Shown piece by piece: positions 35,420-43,966 of a stretch of DNA of 64,000 bases. The number at the start of each line of letters is the position of its first letter. Position 1 is the first letter of the stretch. The position numbers and the translations under genes were made by a program. Under the pieces are notes generated by a model. The model was not told where the DNA came from. It made no database searches and saw nothing but the letters and a program-made list of their open reading frames with translations. The DNA comes from Micavibrio sp. (GTDB lineage: Bacteria; Pseudomonadota; Alphaproteobacteria; Micavibrionales; Micavibrionaceae), in contig JAPJQV010000005.1 of the NCBI GenBank assembly GCA_030824965.1, positions 1 to 64,000 of the forward strand, given 5' to 3'.

Positions 35420-36400
35420 TCAGGCGGCTACCGGCTCAAGCTGCATAGTCTCTATTTGCTCCAAAAGCGGCAATATAAAGGCCGGATCTTTCATTTGAGG
35501 GGCGTCCGAGAGCCTTTGACGCCATAATTTGGCTCCGCGAAGGCCGTTAAACAGGCCAATCGTATGGCGGGTTATCGTATGAACAGGGGTCCCGAACCGC
35601 TTTTGTTGATCTTCGATATAGGGGATCATAGACCGTGCAATATCGAAACGGTTCGGCAGGGAAAGACCGTTTAGGCTATGTTCAAGCTCGGCGAGGAAAT
35701 AAGGATTTTGGTAAGCTTCGCGTCCAATCATCGCGCCGTCAAGATGCAAAACGGATTGAACCAGTTCAATTGTATTAAGGCCGCCATTGATGTCGATAGT
35801 TAAATCAGGATGATTATTTTTGATTTGAGTTACGAGATTATAATTAAGCGGCGGAATTTCACGGTTTTCTTTCGGGCTTAAACCTTTAAGCCATGCTTTA
35901 CGGGCATGAATGATAAAAGTTGTACAACCTGATACTTTTACTTTTTCGATAAAGGCATTCAGGAAATCATAGTCTTCACTATCGTCGATGCCGATGCGGC
36001 ATTTGACCGTCATTGGAATTTTAACCTGCGCCGCCATGGCGGAAACGCAATCGGCGACCAGTTCAGGCTCCGCCATCAGGCATGCGCCGAATTTACCTTT
36101 TTGTACGCGGTCACTCGGACAGCCGCAATTTAAATTGATCTCATTATAGCCAAACTCTTCGCCCATTTTGGCAGATTTTGCGAGAGCATTGGGTTCCGAT
36201 CCGCCAAGTTGCAAAGCCACAGGGTTTTCCTGCGGTGAAAAGCGTAGATGGCGTTCCGCGTCGCCGAATAAAAGCGCGCCAGTCGTTACCATCTCGGTGT
36301 ATAAGACCGAATTGGGCGAGAGCAGACGATGGAAGTACCGGCAGTGCCGGTCTGTCCAGTCCATCATTGGTGCCACGGATATGCGGAAATTGCGTGTCAT
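35420..36400 (-). CDS. dusA: tRNA-dihydrouridine synthase, DusA type
   Basis: 326 residues from the ATG at 36400; the open frame extends upstream for about 108 residues but overlaps marC on the other strand and is low-complexity, so it is not used. Motifs are SVAPMMDWTDRHCRYFHRLL, ALQLGGSEP, EINLNCGCPSDRVQKGKFGACLM and INGGL, typical of the FMN-dependent DusA branch, which reduces U20/U20a of tRNA. The catalytic cysteine is in the GACLM segment. Confidence 0.93.
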   Translation of the reverse strand: MTRNFRISVAPMMDWTDRHCRYFHRLLSPNSVLYTEMVTTGALLFGDAERHLRFSPQENPVALQLGGSEPNALAKSAKMGEEFGYNEINLNCGCPSDRVQKGKFGACLMAEPELVADCVSAMAAQVKIPMTVKCRIGIDDSEDYDFLNAFIEKVKVSGCTTFIIHARKAWLKGLSPKENREIPPLNYNLVTQIKNNHPDLTIDINGGLNTIELVQSVLHLDGAMIGREAYQNPYFLAELEHSLNGLSLPNRFDIARSMIPYIEDQQKRFGTPVHTITRHTIGLFNGLRGAKLWRQRLSDAPQMKDPAFILPLLEQIETMQLEPVAA

Positions 36401-36446
36401 GCGGATGCTTTTAACTGGAATTTCCGCAGATTTCAAATATACATGC

Positions 36447-37079
36447 ATGATGAGCTTTTTTGACGTTTTTCTGTCCGCATCCATCGCGCTTTTTGTCGTT
36501 GTCGACCCGATCGGCACCAGCGGTATTTTTGCCGTGCTGACGCGTCGCATGGAAGCCGAGAAGGGGCGACGGATTGCTATTAAAGCCGGAGTGATTGCCG
36601 CAATATTACTGATTATATTCGGTTTTATCGGCGCATGGCTTTTAAGCAAACTCGGAATTACTTTGGCGGCTTTCCGTATCGGCGGGGGTATTTTATTATT
36701 TGTGACCGCTTTTCGTATGATCATGGGTTTTCATGATCCCGATCAATTAGAGTCCGAAAAATCATCCTATGGCCGCGATGAAAACATTGCTGTTTTTCCA
36801 TTGGCTATTCCATTGCTTTCAGGGCCGGGCTGTATGACGGCAGTTCTATTGCATATGACGGCGCATCCCGGAATTTTAAGCGCGAAGTTTGCCGTTATAG
36901 CTGCAGTGATATTTATCGAGGCTATTGCCGTGATGTTAATGCTAAGTTCGACAAAGCTAATCAAAATCGTCGGCGAAACCGGAAGCTCGCTGCTTGCTCG
37001 CGTGTTGGGGATTTTATTGGCAGCGCTCGCCGTTCAATTTGTTGCGGACGGAATAACAGTCCTGTTCTTAAACAAGTAA
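36447..37079 (+). CDS. marC: MarC-family integral membrane protein
   Basis: 210 residues from ATG 36447 (36450 also possible). Six membrane helices; FVVVDPIGTSGIFAVLT in the first and PLAIPLLSGPGCMTAVLL in the middle are family motifs. MarC proteins are widespread inner-membrane proteins without an established substrate. The 3' end overlaps the convergent HAD gene by 12 bases. Confidence 0.9.
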   Translation: MMSFFDVFLSASIALFVVVDPIGTSGIFAVLTRRMEAEKGRRIAIKAGVIAAILLIIFGFIGAWLLSKLGITLAAFRIGGGILLFVTAFRMIMGFHDPDQLESEKSSYGRDENIAVFPLAIPLLSGPGCMTAVLLHMTAHPGILSAKFAVIAAVIFIEAIAVMLMLSSTKLIKIVGETGSSLLARVLGILLAALAVQFVADGITVLFLNK

Positions 37080-37688
37080 GTTTAACGTCTGTAAATCTGA
37101 TTTTAAGTCTTCCGGGGTTGTAAAGACAATTCCATGAAACCCAATATCTTTGGCAGCCTGAATATTCTCAAGACGGTCGTCGATAAATAAAAGTGTTGTT
37201 GGGTCGAGGTCGAATGTTTTGAGGAAATGATGATAAATTGCAGGGTCTGGTTTAAGTAATTTCACATCGGCAGAAACCGTGACGCCAAGAAAGGCATTTA
37301 AAAAGGGAAAAACTTTTGTAGCGACATCCCATTTCTCGCGCGAAAAATTTGTAATCGCATAAAGTGGGATTCCATTGTCTTGAAGCTGTGTCAGGATATC
37401 GACGGTTCCCGAGATCGGGCCGGAAACCATATCGGCCCAACGCTCGTCATAAGCGCGGATTAAATCGGCATGCTGGGGAAATTCAGCGGTTTTCTCTGCA
37501 ATCGCCTCTGCCCATAAGCGTCCGCGGTCTTGCTCAAGGTTCCATGTGTAGTGACAAACTTCATTGAGAAATCTATCGATCTCAGCTTCATCCTCGATTA
37601 ATTGTCGATAAAGATGCTTCGGGTCCCAATCGATCAATACATTTCCAATATCGAAAACGACGGCTTTGATTTTAGATTCATTCATCAT
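37068..37688 (-). CDS. HAD-family hydrolase (YihX-like)
   Basis: 206 residues from the ATG pair at 37688/37685; longer in-frame starts run into the next gene. Motif I VVFDIGNVLIDWDP, motif II YAITNF, the lysine in KLLKPDPAIY and motif IV LFIDDRLENI define a haloacid-dehalogenase phosphatase of the YihX-like group. It probably dephosphorylates a small sugar phosphate; substrate not known. Confidence 0.88.
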   Translation of the reverse strand: MMNESKIKAVVFDIGNVLIDWDPKHLYRQLIEDEAEIDRFLNEVCHYTWNLEQDRGRLWAEAIAEKTAEFPQHADLIRAYDERWADMVSGPISGTVDILTQLQDNGIPLYAITNFSREKWDVATKVFPFLNAFLGVTVSADVKLLKPDPAIYHHFLKTFDLDPTTLLFIDDRLENIQAAKDIGFHGIVFTTPEDLKSDLQTLNLLV

Positions 37689-37731
37689 ATAATGCTTATA
37701 AATACCCAACCCGCCTTTAATCCAGTCTTTC

Positions 37732-38214
37732 ATGAGAATTCTAGCCCTTTTTATAGTTTTATTCGCTTTTCCTGCTATTGCCGCCGATCCGATGGAAGGA
37801 TCAGGCTTGCCGGTACCACGTTTTGCGTCTTTAAAATCTGATAATGCGTTTGTGCGCACGGGGCCTTCAATGGATTACCCGATTAAGTGGGTTTACAAAA
37901 AATCCGGACTGCCGGTTGAAATCGTTCAAGAATATGATGCATGGCGAAAAATAAAGGATCCGTCAGGCGAAACCGGATGGGTTCATAAGCTTCTTCTATC
38001 TGGCAACAGATCGGTAATTGTTGAATCAAAAGAACCGGTTAAGGCGTTCGAGGCTGAGGATAAAGAGAAGCTTGTCGCTCTATTGGAGCCAGGTATTGTC
38101 AGCAAGATCGAAGAATGCAAAGAAACGATGTGCCTGTTGCATTTCGGCACCTATGAAGGCTGGACTGAAAAAAAATTCCTCTGGGGCGTTTACGGTTCCG
38201 AGGTTTTGAATTAG
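37732..38214 (+). CDS. secreted SH3-like domain protein
   Basis: 160 residues with a signal peptide (MRILALFIVLFAFPAIAA). The mature part is an SH3_4/DUF1058-type tandem SH3-like protein: NAFVRTGPSMDYPIKWVYKK and GWVHKLLLSG in the first unit, IEECKETMCLLHFGTYEGWTEKKFLWGVY in the second. Two cysteines in the second unit may form a disulfide. Such alphaproteobacterial periplasmic proteins are thought to bind cell-wall or peptide ligands. Confidence 0.85.
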   Translation: MRILALFIVLFAFPAIAADPMEGSGLPVPRFASLKSDNAFVRTGPSMDYPIKWVYKKSGLPVEIVQEYDAWRKIKDPSGETGWVHKLLLSGNRSVIVESKEPVKAFEAEDKEKLVALLEPGIVSKIEECKETMCLLHFGTYEGWTEKKFLWGVYGSEVLN

Positions 38215-38294
38215 TATAAACGAATCAAGGGGATGAAATACTTATCCCCAAGTCCTGCCTAATACTATCCACCCTATTTCAGTTTACAAAGCAC

Positions 38295-39281
38295 ATGTCC
38301 ATAACGAACGTCGCGAAGGTCGAGGTCGCTCACCTTCTTCATGCGAATCTCGCAAAATTAGCCAATGTTCAGGTGGAGCAGCCTGATGCCGCTGTATCGG
38401 ATCAAGTCGATATTCGCGTTATGCTGCAAGTCATGGCGGGCATTTTAACCGAAACGGCATTCTTCTTTGAAAATCCTGATGAAACACTTCAGGTCAGTTT
38501 GAATAAAATCAGCCTGATGCTCGAATGCGATGCGTTTGAAGGCGACCTGCCTGAATGGATCGATTTCGAGCCGCATTTGATTGATGCCAATACCGAGCGT
38601 GGGCGGGAGCTCGCGCGTTTGGCAATCGAAGACTGGTCCGATTGCGAATTTGCTTTTCATGATATGTTGATCACGCTTGTCCATCACATGCTAGCGTCAT
38701 GGGAAGAAGACGGTATTCCGCGCGCTGAAGCCTTTCGTTTGCTGATTGAATATTCAACGCGCTGTATGAGCTATGAATTAGCAGCTCAGGAGCTTTGCGA
38801 TGTACTGATCGAGAAAAAGATTTCACGCGATGGCTGGACGCTTGGCGATTGCCTTGGCGGCCTTGCGGGCGCTGCAGGATGGAGACTGGCGAAATATTCC
38901 CTGCTTCAACAAAAGAAAGATAAGGAGTCTGTTCCGTTTCCAGCCGAGTTTGACGAATTGGTTTACGTGATGACGAAAGAGGCAACGCGCATGGGCGTTC
39001 CCGCTGGCAGCGACTGGCGCTTTGGTCTACCTGCCAATGATTGCCCGCTTAATCCGCCGCTGGAATTATTGAACGGGATCGAGCCTTATGCGCTCTTATT
39101 CTTCTCGACAATCCCGATGCCGGATTTAAGAGAGCAGGCAGTAGCTTGCGCAAAAGCGGCGGGGCGTATGCTGGCAGTTGCGGCTGTCGGTGACGAACCG
39201 GAAATTGCGCCAGTGATAGCCAAGCCGTTGGCGATGGCAGCGATTACGGAGACGTATAAGACCTTCTGGAGAGGGTTTTAA
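38295..39281 (+). CDS. unknown 328-residue protein
   Basis: A soluble, largely helical protein with no signal peptide and no motif I can name. The middle has DGWTLGDCLGGLAGAAGWRLAKY, a glycine-rich patch. It stands alone between an SH3 protein and fabA. In many alphaproteobacteria irr precedes fabA; here this gene does. Codon use matches the neighbours. No function proposed. Confidence 0.7.
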   Translation: MSITNVAKVEVAHLLHANLAKLANVQVEQPDAAVSDQVDIRVMLQVMAGILTETAFFFENPDETLQVSLNKISLMLECDAFEGDLPEWIDFEPHLIDANTERGRELARLAIEDWSDCEFAFHDMLITLVHHMLASWEEDGIPRAEAFRLLIEYSTRCMSYELAAQELCDVLIEKKISRDGWTLGDCLGGLAGAAGWRLAKYSLLQQKKDKESVPFPAEFDELVYVMTKEATRMGVPAGSDWRFGLPANDCPLNPPLELLNGIEPYALLFFSTIPMPDLREQAVACAKAAGRMLAVAAVGDEPEIAPVIAKPLAMAAITETYKTFWRGF

Positions 39282-39303
39282 TTTCATTTATATGAAAATA
39301 AGG

Positions 39304-39326
39304 GGTTCGTGGATAAAACACGAACC
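39304..39326. promoter_or_regulatory. perfect inverted repeat upstream of fabA
   Basis: GGTTCGTG and CACGAACC form a perfect eight-base dyad with a seven-base spacer (GATAAAA), 55 bases before the fabA start. There is no T run, so it is not an intrinsic terminator of the upstream gene. It may be a regulator-binding operator. Downstream, TTGTAC and TATAAC (39374-39379) are 17 bases apart and would place transcription almost at the fabA start codons. Confidence 0.45.
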
Positions 39327-39380
39327 ATTACACTTTGTTACATTTCCTATTTGTACCAAGGGCTTGAAGTCTTTATAACT

Positions 39381-39938
39381 ATGGCCATGAATCAAAATGT
39401 ACAAGTTAAGCCATTTGATGGCTTTGCCCCTAAAGACAGCTATTCACGCGAAGATTTGATTGCTTGCGGCCATGGACAGATTTTTGGTCCAGGTAATGCC
39501 AAGCTTCCTTTGCCACCGATGTTAATGTTTGACCGCATTACCAAGATTACCAAAGAAGGTGGCGCGTATGGCAAAGGTGAATGCGTAGCGGAATTCGACA
39601 TCAATCCTGATCTCTGGTTCTTCGGTTGTCATTTCGAAGGCGATCCGGTGATGCCGGGATGTTTGGGCCTTGATGCTATCTGGCAATTGCTGGGTTTCTA
39701 CCTTGGCTGGACAGGCGCGCTCGGTTCAGGCCGTGCTTTGGGTCTGGGCGAAATGAAAATGACAGGCCAGATTTTGCCGACGACCAAGCTCGTTCAATAT
39801 CATCTTGATATCCGCCGGGTGATGAATGGAAGATTGGTTCTCGGTATTGCCGACGGGCAAGTCATCGCTGACGGTAAAACTATTTATGAAGCAAAGGATT
39901 TGCGCGTTGGTTTATTCGCAAATCCGGCTGCTATGTAA
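39381..39938 (+). CDS. fabA: 3-hydroxydecanoyl-[ACP] dehydratase/isomerase
   Basis: 185 residues from the ATG at 39381; a second ATG two codons on (39387) is also possible. FabA dehydrates and isomerises the C10 intermediate, starting the unsaturated branch of fatty acid synthesis. The catalytic histidine is in FFGCHFEGDPVMPGCLGLD, with the aspartate at its end. No clear ribosome site precedes either ATG. fabB and fabI follow. Confidence 0.96.
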   Translation: MAMNQNVQVKPFDGFAPKDSYSREDLIACGHGQIFGPGNAKLPLPPMLMFDRITKITKEGGAYGKGECVAEFDINPDLWFFGCHFEGDPVMPGCLGLDAIWQLLGFYLGWTGALGSGRALGLGEMKMTGQILPTTKLVQYHLDIRRVMNGRLVLGIADGQVIADGKTIYEAKDLRVGLFANPAAM

Positions 39939-39971
39939 CGTGCAGAATTAATTTCAACATTAGAGGTTAGA

Positions 39972-41225
39972 ATGGCTTTATTTCAAATGCCGCCACAACT
40001 GCGCCGTGTCGTCGTTACAGGTATGGGAGTTGTTTCCTGTATCGGTAATTCCGCACAAGAAGTCTTGGAATCTTTGAAAGCGGGAAAATCTGGCATTAAG
40101 TTTGACCAGACGCATGCAGATCATGGCTTCCGTTCACAAGTGTCCGGGCGTCCGGATATTAATATAGCAGAAAAAGTTGATCGCCGCTTGTTGCGTTTTA
40201 TGGGTGAGGCGGCAGCTTACGCTCATATCTCCATGGAGCAGGCAATTGCGGATGCAGGGCTATCTCCTGAACAAGTCAGCAATGAGCGCACAGGCGCGAT
40301 TGTCGGCTCCGGTGGCCCGTCTACAAAATATCAGGTTGAGGCTGTGAAAGCGGTTGAAGAATCTGGCGCGACCAAAAAAGTCGGTCCGTTTGCGGTCCCG
40401 AAATGTATGTCGTCGACAACGTCGGCTACGCTTTGCACAAACCACAAGATTAAAGGTGTGAACTACTCTATCTCGTCTGCTTGTGCGACATCTTCTCATT
40501 GTATTGGTAACGCGGCTGAACTGATTGCGCTTGGCAAGCAAGATGTGATGTTTGCTGGCGGTGCTGAAGACCTGGATTGGACATTGTCGTGCCTGTTTGA
40601 CGGCATGGGCGCGATGTCTTCGAAATTTAACGACACGCCGGAAAAATCATCGCGCGCTTACGATGAAAACCGCGACGGTTTCGTGATCGCTGGCGGCGGC
40701 GGTATTTTAGTTCTGGAAGAACTTGAGCATGCGAAAGCCCGTGGCGCAAAAATTTATGCCGAGATTACAGGTTATGGCGCAACATCTGACGGCGAAGACA
40801 TGGTCGCACCAAATGGTGAAGGGGCCGAGCGTTGCATGAGGCAGGCTCTCTCCACCGTTGAAGGGGAAGTCACTTACATAAACACGCATGGCACTGCGAC
40901 GCCTGTGGGTGATAAGGCTGAAATGGGCGCGATTGGTAATGTGTTCTCTAAAGCAGAAAAAATTCCATTTATCAGCTCTACAAAATCAATGACAGGTCAC
41001 TCTCTGGGCGCGGCTGGCGTTCAGGAGGCGATTTATTCATTGCTCATGATGGCTCATGATTTTATTGCGCCGAGTATAAATATCGAAAAGCTCGATGAGG
41101 CTTTCGCGAATATGCCGGTCGTGCGTGAGCGTATCGATAACTTCGTTCACAAGACAATTCTTTCCAACAGCTTCGGCTTTGGCGGCACGAATGCCACTCT
41201 CGCTTTCTCTAAATATACAGGATAA
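39972..41225 (+). CDS. fabB: 3-oxoacyl-[ACP] synthase I
   Basis: 417 residues. The Cys-His-His triad appears as SSACATSSHC, NTHGTATPVGD and TGHSLGAAG, and MFAGGAEDLDW is characteristic of FabB rather than FabF. It extends the unsaturated intermediates made by FabA. It has a 10-residue N-terminal extension before RRVVVTGMG. It lies 34 bases after fabA and six before fabI. Confidence 0.95.
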   Translation: MALFQMPPQLRRVVVTGMGVVSCIGNSAQEVLESLKAGKSGIKFDQTHADHGFRSQVSGRPDINIAEKVDRRLLRFMGEAAAYAHISMEQAIADAGLSPEQVSNERTGAIVGSGGPSTKYQVEAVKAVEESGATKKVGPFAVPKCMSSTTSATLCTNHKIKGVNYSISSACATSSHCIGNAAELIALGKQDVMFAGGAEDLDWTLSCLFDGMGAMSSKFNDTPEKSSRAYDENRDGFVIAGGGGILVLEELEHAKARGAKIYAEITGYGATSDGEDMVAPNGEGAERCMRQALSTVEGEVTYINTHGTATPVGDKAEMGAIGNVFSKAEKIPFISSTKSMTGHSLGAAGVQEAIYSLLMMAHDFIAPSINIEKLDEAFANMPVVRERIDNFVHKTILSNSFGFGGTNATLAFSKYTG

Positions 41226-41231
41226 CGACTA

Positions 41232-42032
41232 ATGGAACTAATGAAGGGCAAACGCGGCCTTATTATGGGCGTTGCTAACGATCACTCGATTGCCTGGGGT
41301 ATCGCCAAGGCTTGTGCAGAGCAAGGTGCGGAAATCGCTTTCACTTACCAGGGCGACGCGTTCAAGAAACGCATAGAGCCTTTGGCAAAAGAAATCGGCG
41401 TCAAAACTCTGATCGACTGCGATGTGTCTGTCGCGGGCGATATAGACAAGGCTTTCGATATTATCGAGAAAGAAATGGGCCAGATCGATTTTATCGTTCA
41501 CTCCCTTGCTTATTCCAATAAGGAAGAGCTTAAAGGTCGTTACGTCGATACCACGCTGGAAAACTTCCTGCACACGATGAACGTATCCTGTTACTCTTTT
41601 ACGGCTGTGATGAAGCGCGCTGCGAAAATCATGACCAAGGGCGGCTCTGCCGTGACACTGACCTATTTCGGGGCTGAGAAGGTCATGCCGAATTATAACG
41701 TCATGGGCGTGGCCAAAGCTGCCCTTGAGGCCTCTGTTCGTTATCTGGCGGCTGATCTGGGGCCGGATGCGATCCGCGTTAACGCGATCTCTGCGGGTCC
41801 TATGAGGACCCTAGCCGGCTCTGCTATTGGCAGCGCCAGAAAGACATTTAAATACAACCAACTGGCAAGCCCGCTTCGTAGATCGGTTGAACTCGAGGAA
41901 CTCGGCCAAACAGGCGTTTACTTGCTTTCCGACATGTCGACCGCCGTCACTGGGGAAATCCATTATGTCGATTGCGGCTTCAATGTCGTCGGCATGTGCC
42001 CAACCGATCAATGGGATGAGCTTCTAGCCTGA
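41232..42032 (+). CDS. fabI: enoyl-[ACP] reductase (NADH)
   Basis: 266 residues, short-chain dehydrogenase fold. The family motif GVANDHSIAWGIAKA binds NADH; the catalytic Tyr-x6-Lys is in YNVMGVAKAALE, and SAGPMRTLAGSAI is the substrate loop. It reduces trans-2-enoyl-ACP in the last elongation step. Its stop codon abuts that of the convergent membrane gene. Confidence 0.96.
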   Translation: MELMKGKRGLIMGVANDHSIAWGIAKACAEQGAEIAFTYQGDAFKKRIEPLAKEIGVKTLIDCDVSVAGDIDKAFDIIEKEMGQIDFIVHSLAYSNKEELKGRYVDTTLENFLHTMNVSCYSFTAVMKRAAKIMTKGGSAVTLTYFGAEKVMPNYNVMGVAKAALEASVRYLAADLGPDAIRVNAISAGPMRTLAGSAIGSARKTFKYNQLASPLRRSVELEELGQTGVYLLSDMSTAVTGEIHYVDCGFNVVGMCPTDQWDELLA

Positions 42033-42611
42033 TTAAGCAGCTCTTTTTGTTCTGTGACGCTTCCAATGCGCCATTGCAAGAAATCCAAAATTCGCAACGA
42101 TGATCGTTACAGGGTAAAGCGCGGTTACAACGGTTATTTTTTCAAGCGCGAACGTAGCCAGCAATAATTTCAAATTGGCAAAATAATAGGCCTGAAGATT
42201 TTCTTCATGCGGTTTTTTCCATGTCTTGCGGATGGTCGGATAAAAACCTACGACATCAATCAGTGAAATCATGATAACCGACCATAATGGATCGTTGGTC
42301 AAGGCCCATGGCACGATAGCAAGCAGCGAGAAAGCGAGAGCTATTTTATCGGATTTCGTAATCTCTTTTTCACCAAACTTTAAAGCAAGGCCTGCATTCA
42401 GCCATGAGAATAGGGACGTGATGCCGAGTGCCCAAACTCCCGGTCCCTGATCTTCAGTTAACTGCGCGCAAAAACCGATAGTGCATAATATCGACCAGAT
42501 CAGCCAGGTATAGAGATGCGGCTTGGTATGCCCACGAAAGATGGAGCGCAAGTAATAGGCCTGGCCTACAACGCCAACAAGTATACTTAGAACGCCAAGG
42601 ATAAGAGACAT
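42033..42611 (-). CDS. multi-pass membrane protein with PQ-loop-like repeats
   Basis: 192 residues with about six membrane helices. Two related segments, TKPHLYTWLIW in the first half and the YPTIRKTW...QAYYFANLK region in the second, suggest an internal repeat like those of PQ-loop proteins, but I cannot place the family firmly. It follows the glycerophosphodiesterase gene with a one-base TAATG overlap. Confidence 0.65.
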   Translation of the reverse strand: MSLILGVLSILVGVVGQAYYLRSIFRGHTKPHLYTWLIWSILCTIGFCAQLTEDQGPGVWALGITSLFSWLNAGLALKFGEKEITKSDKIALAFSLLAIVPWALTNDPLWSVIMISLIDVVGFYPTIRKTWKKPHEENLQAYYFANLKLLLATFALEKITVVTALYPVTIIVANFGFLAMAHWKRHRTKRAA

Positions 42612-43360
42612 TAATGTGACCTGAACAGCTTATCGTTGATTGTTTCAGGGTCATCCGTGAAAAAAGCATCAACGCCCCATTGGCGCAGACGCTTGGCGGT
42701 CTGGATATCATTAATGGTGTAAGCACAAACAGGTTTTTGCAGTTCTATCAATTCTTCGACCTGTTCGCGGCTTGCGGTGTTTCCATTAAAGTTAATCGAG
42801 CTAACCTGCAAATAGTCGGCAAGTTCCTTCCAATTTTCCGGCCATTCGTCCTCGAGCAAAAGACCGCGATGAAAATCGGGCACCATATCAAAAGCAACTT
42901 CGAGGCTAACATGAGAAAAACTGGAAATCAGCACTTTAGCTGTATCGTCCCAGCCTTGACTTAAAATGTCCAACATGACCTCCGCCGTTTCGACTTCACG
43001 GCCCGGGCACGGCTTGATCTCAAAATTCACGCCAAGATCATGATGAAGAATGACTTCCATCGCTTCTTCAAGGGTTGGCACAATCACGCCTGTGAAACCT
43101 TCGGAAAACCAGAAACCGGCTTCAAGCTCTTTTATATCGCTGTAATCTGTATCTGCGACATTGCCATAGCCGCTCGTGGTGCGCTCCAGCGTATCGTCAT
43201 GGAAAATGATCGGTACTGAATCCTTAGTCAGCTTGACGTCAAGCTCTATCCATTTCGTGCCAATCTCGGCAGCTGTGCGGATACTTTCGAGAGTATTTTC
43301 CGGTGCATAAGTAGCGGCACCGCGATGGCCGATAACGGAAGGTAATTTTAGTGTAGTCAT
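42611..43360 (-). CDS. glycerophosphodiester phosphodiesterase
   Basis: 249 residues from the ATG at 43360; the upstream frame has no family sequence. The GDPD motifs are IGHRGAATYAPENTLESI, the metal ligands in WIELDVKLTKD and IIFHDDTLERTT, and NFEIKPCPG. It splits glycerophosphodiesters to an alcohol and glycerol-3-phosphate. No signal peptide, so a cytoplasmic UgpQ-like role is likely. Confidence 0.92.
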   Translation of the reverse strand: MTTLKLPSVIGHRGAATYAPENTLESIRTAAEIGTKWIELDVKLTKDSVPIIFHDDTLERTTSGYGNVADTDYSDIKELEAGFWFSEGFTGVIVPTLEEAMEVILHHDLGVNFEIKPCPGREVETAEVMLDILSQGWDDTAKVLISSFSHVSLEVAFDMVPDFHRGLLLEDEWPENWKELADYLQVSSINFNGNTASREQVEELIELQKPVCAYTINDIQTAKRLRQWGVDAFFTDDPETINDKLFRSH

Positions 43361-43471
43361 TTTAATCCTGATTTTATTCGTGGATACCGTAGCATAGGTA
43401 AAGAATTTTGTAGAGTTTTCTTGGTTGTTTGATGTACAAAAAGCCATCCCAACAAAACATACGAGACATAC

Positions 43472-43912
43472 ATGAAAAGCAGCGCGGCGAAGAAAGTAGT
43501 CAATTGGCATCAGAACGTAGTGGCAAATGAACCGGAGACTATTCTTGGAGCAAAAATTGCCTGGCGTAAAATCAGCGACGATAAAGGGCGCGGTGTATTT
43601 GCACTTCGTGCAATTAAAAAGGGCGAGGTGATCGAGGTTTCACCTGTGGTTCCTGTCGCAATGAAGGATATCAAACATAACGGCAGTGCGCCTGACGGTT
43701 ATTTGCTTGAATGGGACGAGGATACCAAGGGCGAAGAGTACTGCATGCCGCTAGGCTACATCATGTTATATAATCACAGCAAAACGCCGACGATGAATAT
43801 CGAGATGGATCTGGAAAACTACACCATGACTGCGACAGCTTTGAGAGACATCAAGGCCAATGAAGAGCTGACCTGGAATTACTCTTGCGAATTATGGTTT
43901 GATGAAGCCTGA
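43472..43912 (+). CDS. SET-domain protein
   Basis: 146 residues. GRGVFALRAIKKGEVIEVSPV (SAM-binding GxG), YIMLYNHSKTPTMNIE (the NHS motif) and ANEELTWNYS (the catalytic tyrosine region) define a minimal SET domain of the lysine methyltransferase fold. No pre- or post-SET zinc cysteines are present. Bacterial SET proteins methylate ribosomal or other proteins in the few studied cases; the target here is unknown. It ends just before a shared terminator. Confidence 0.85.
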   Translation: MKSSAAKKVVNWHQNVVANEPETILGAKIAWRKISDDKGRGVFALRAIKKGEVIEVSPVVPVAMKDIKHNGSAPDGYLLEWDEDTKGEEYCMPLGYIMLYNHSKTPTMNIEMDLENYTMTATALRDIKANEELTWNYSCELWFDEA

Positions 43913-43914
43913 TA

Positions 43915-43946
43915 ATAAAAAACCCCGCCAAAGCGGGGTTTAATTT
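43915..43946. terminator. bidirectional terminator between the SET gene and pnp
   Basis: Stem AACCCCGC / GCGGGGTT (43921-43940) with a CAAA loop, an A run on the left and TTTAATTTT on the right. It ends both the rightward SET gene and the leftward pnp gene. Confidence 0.88.
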
Positions 43947-43966
43947 TGCCCAGAGGGAAGGGAAAA

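Noticed and set aside
36401..36724. N-terminal extension of the Dus gene
   Set aside because: The open frame continues but overlaps the start of marC on the other strand and has no family sequence; the ATG at 36400 begins the known Dus fold.
38229..38249. Small GGGGAT / ATCCCC hairpin after the SH3 gene
   Set aside because: Six-base stem with a nine-base loop and no T run; too weak to call a terminator.
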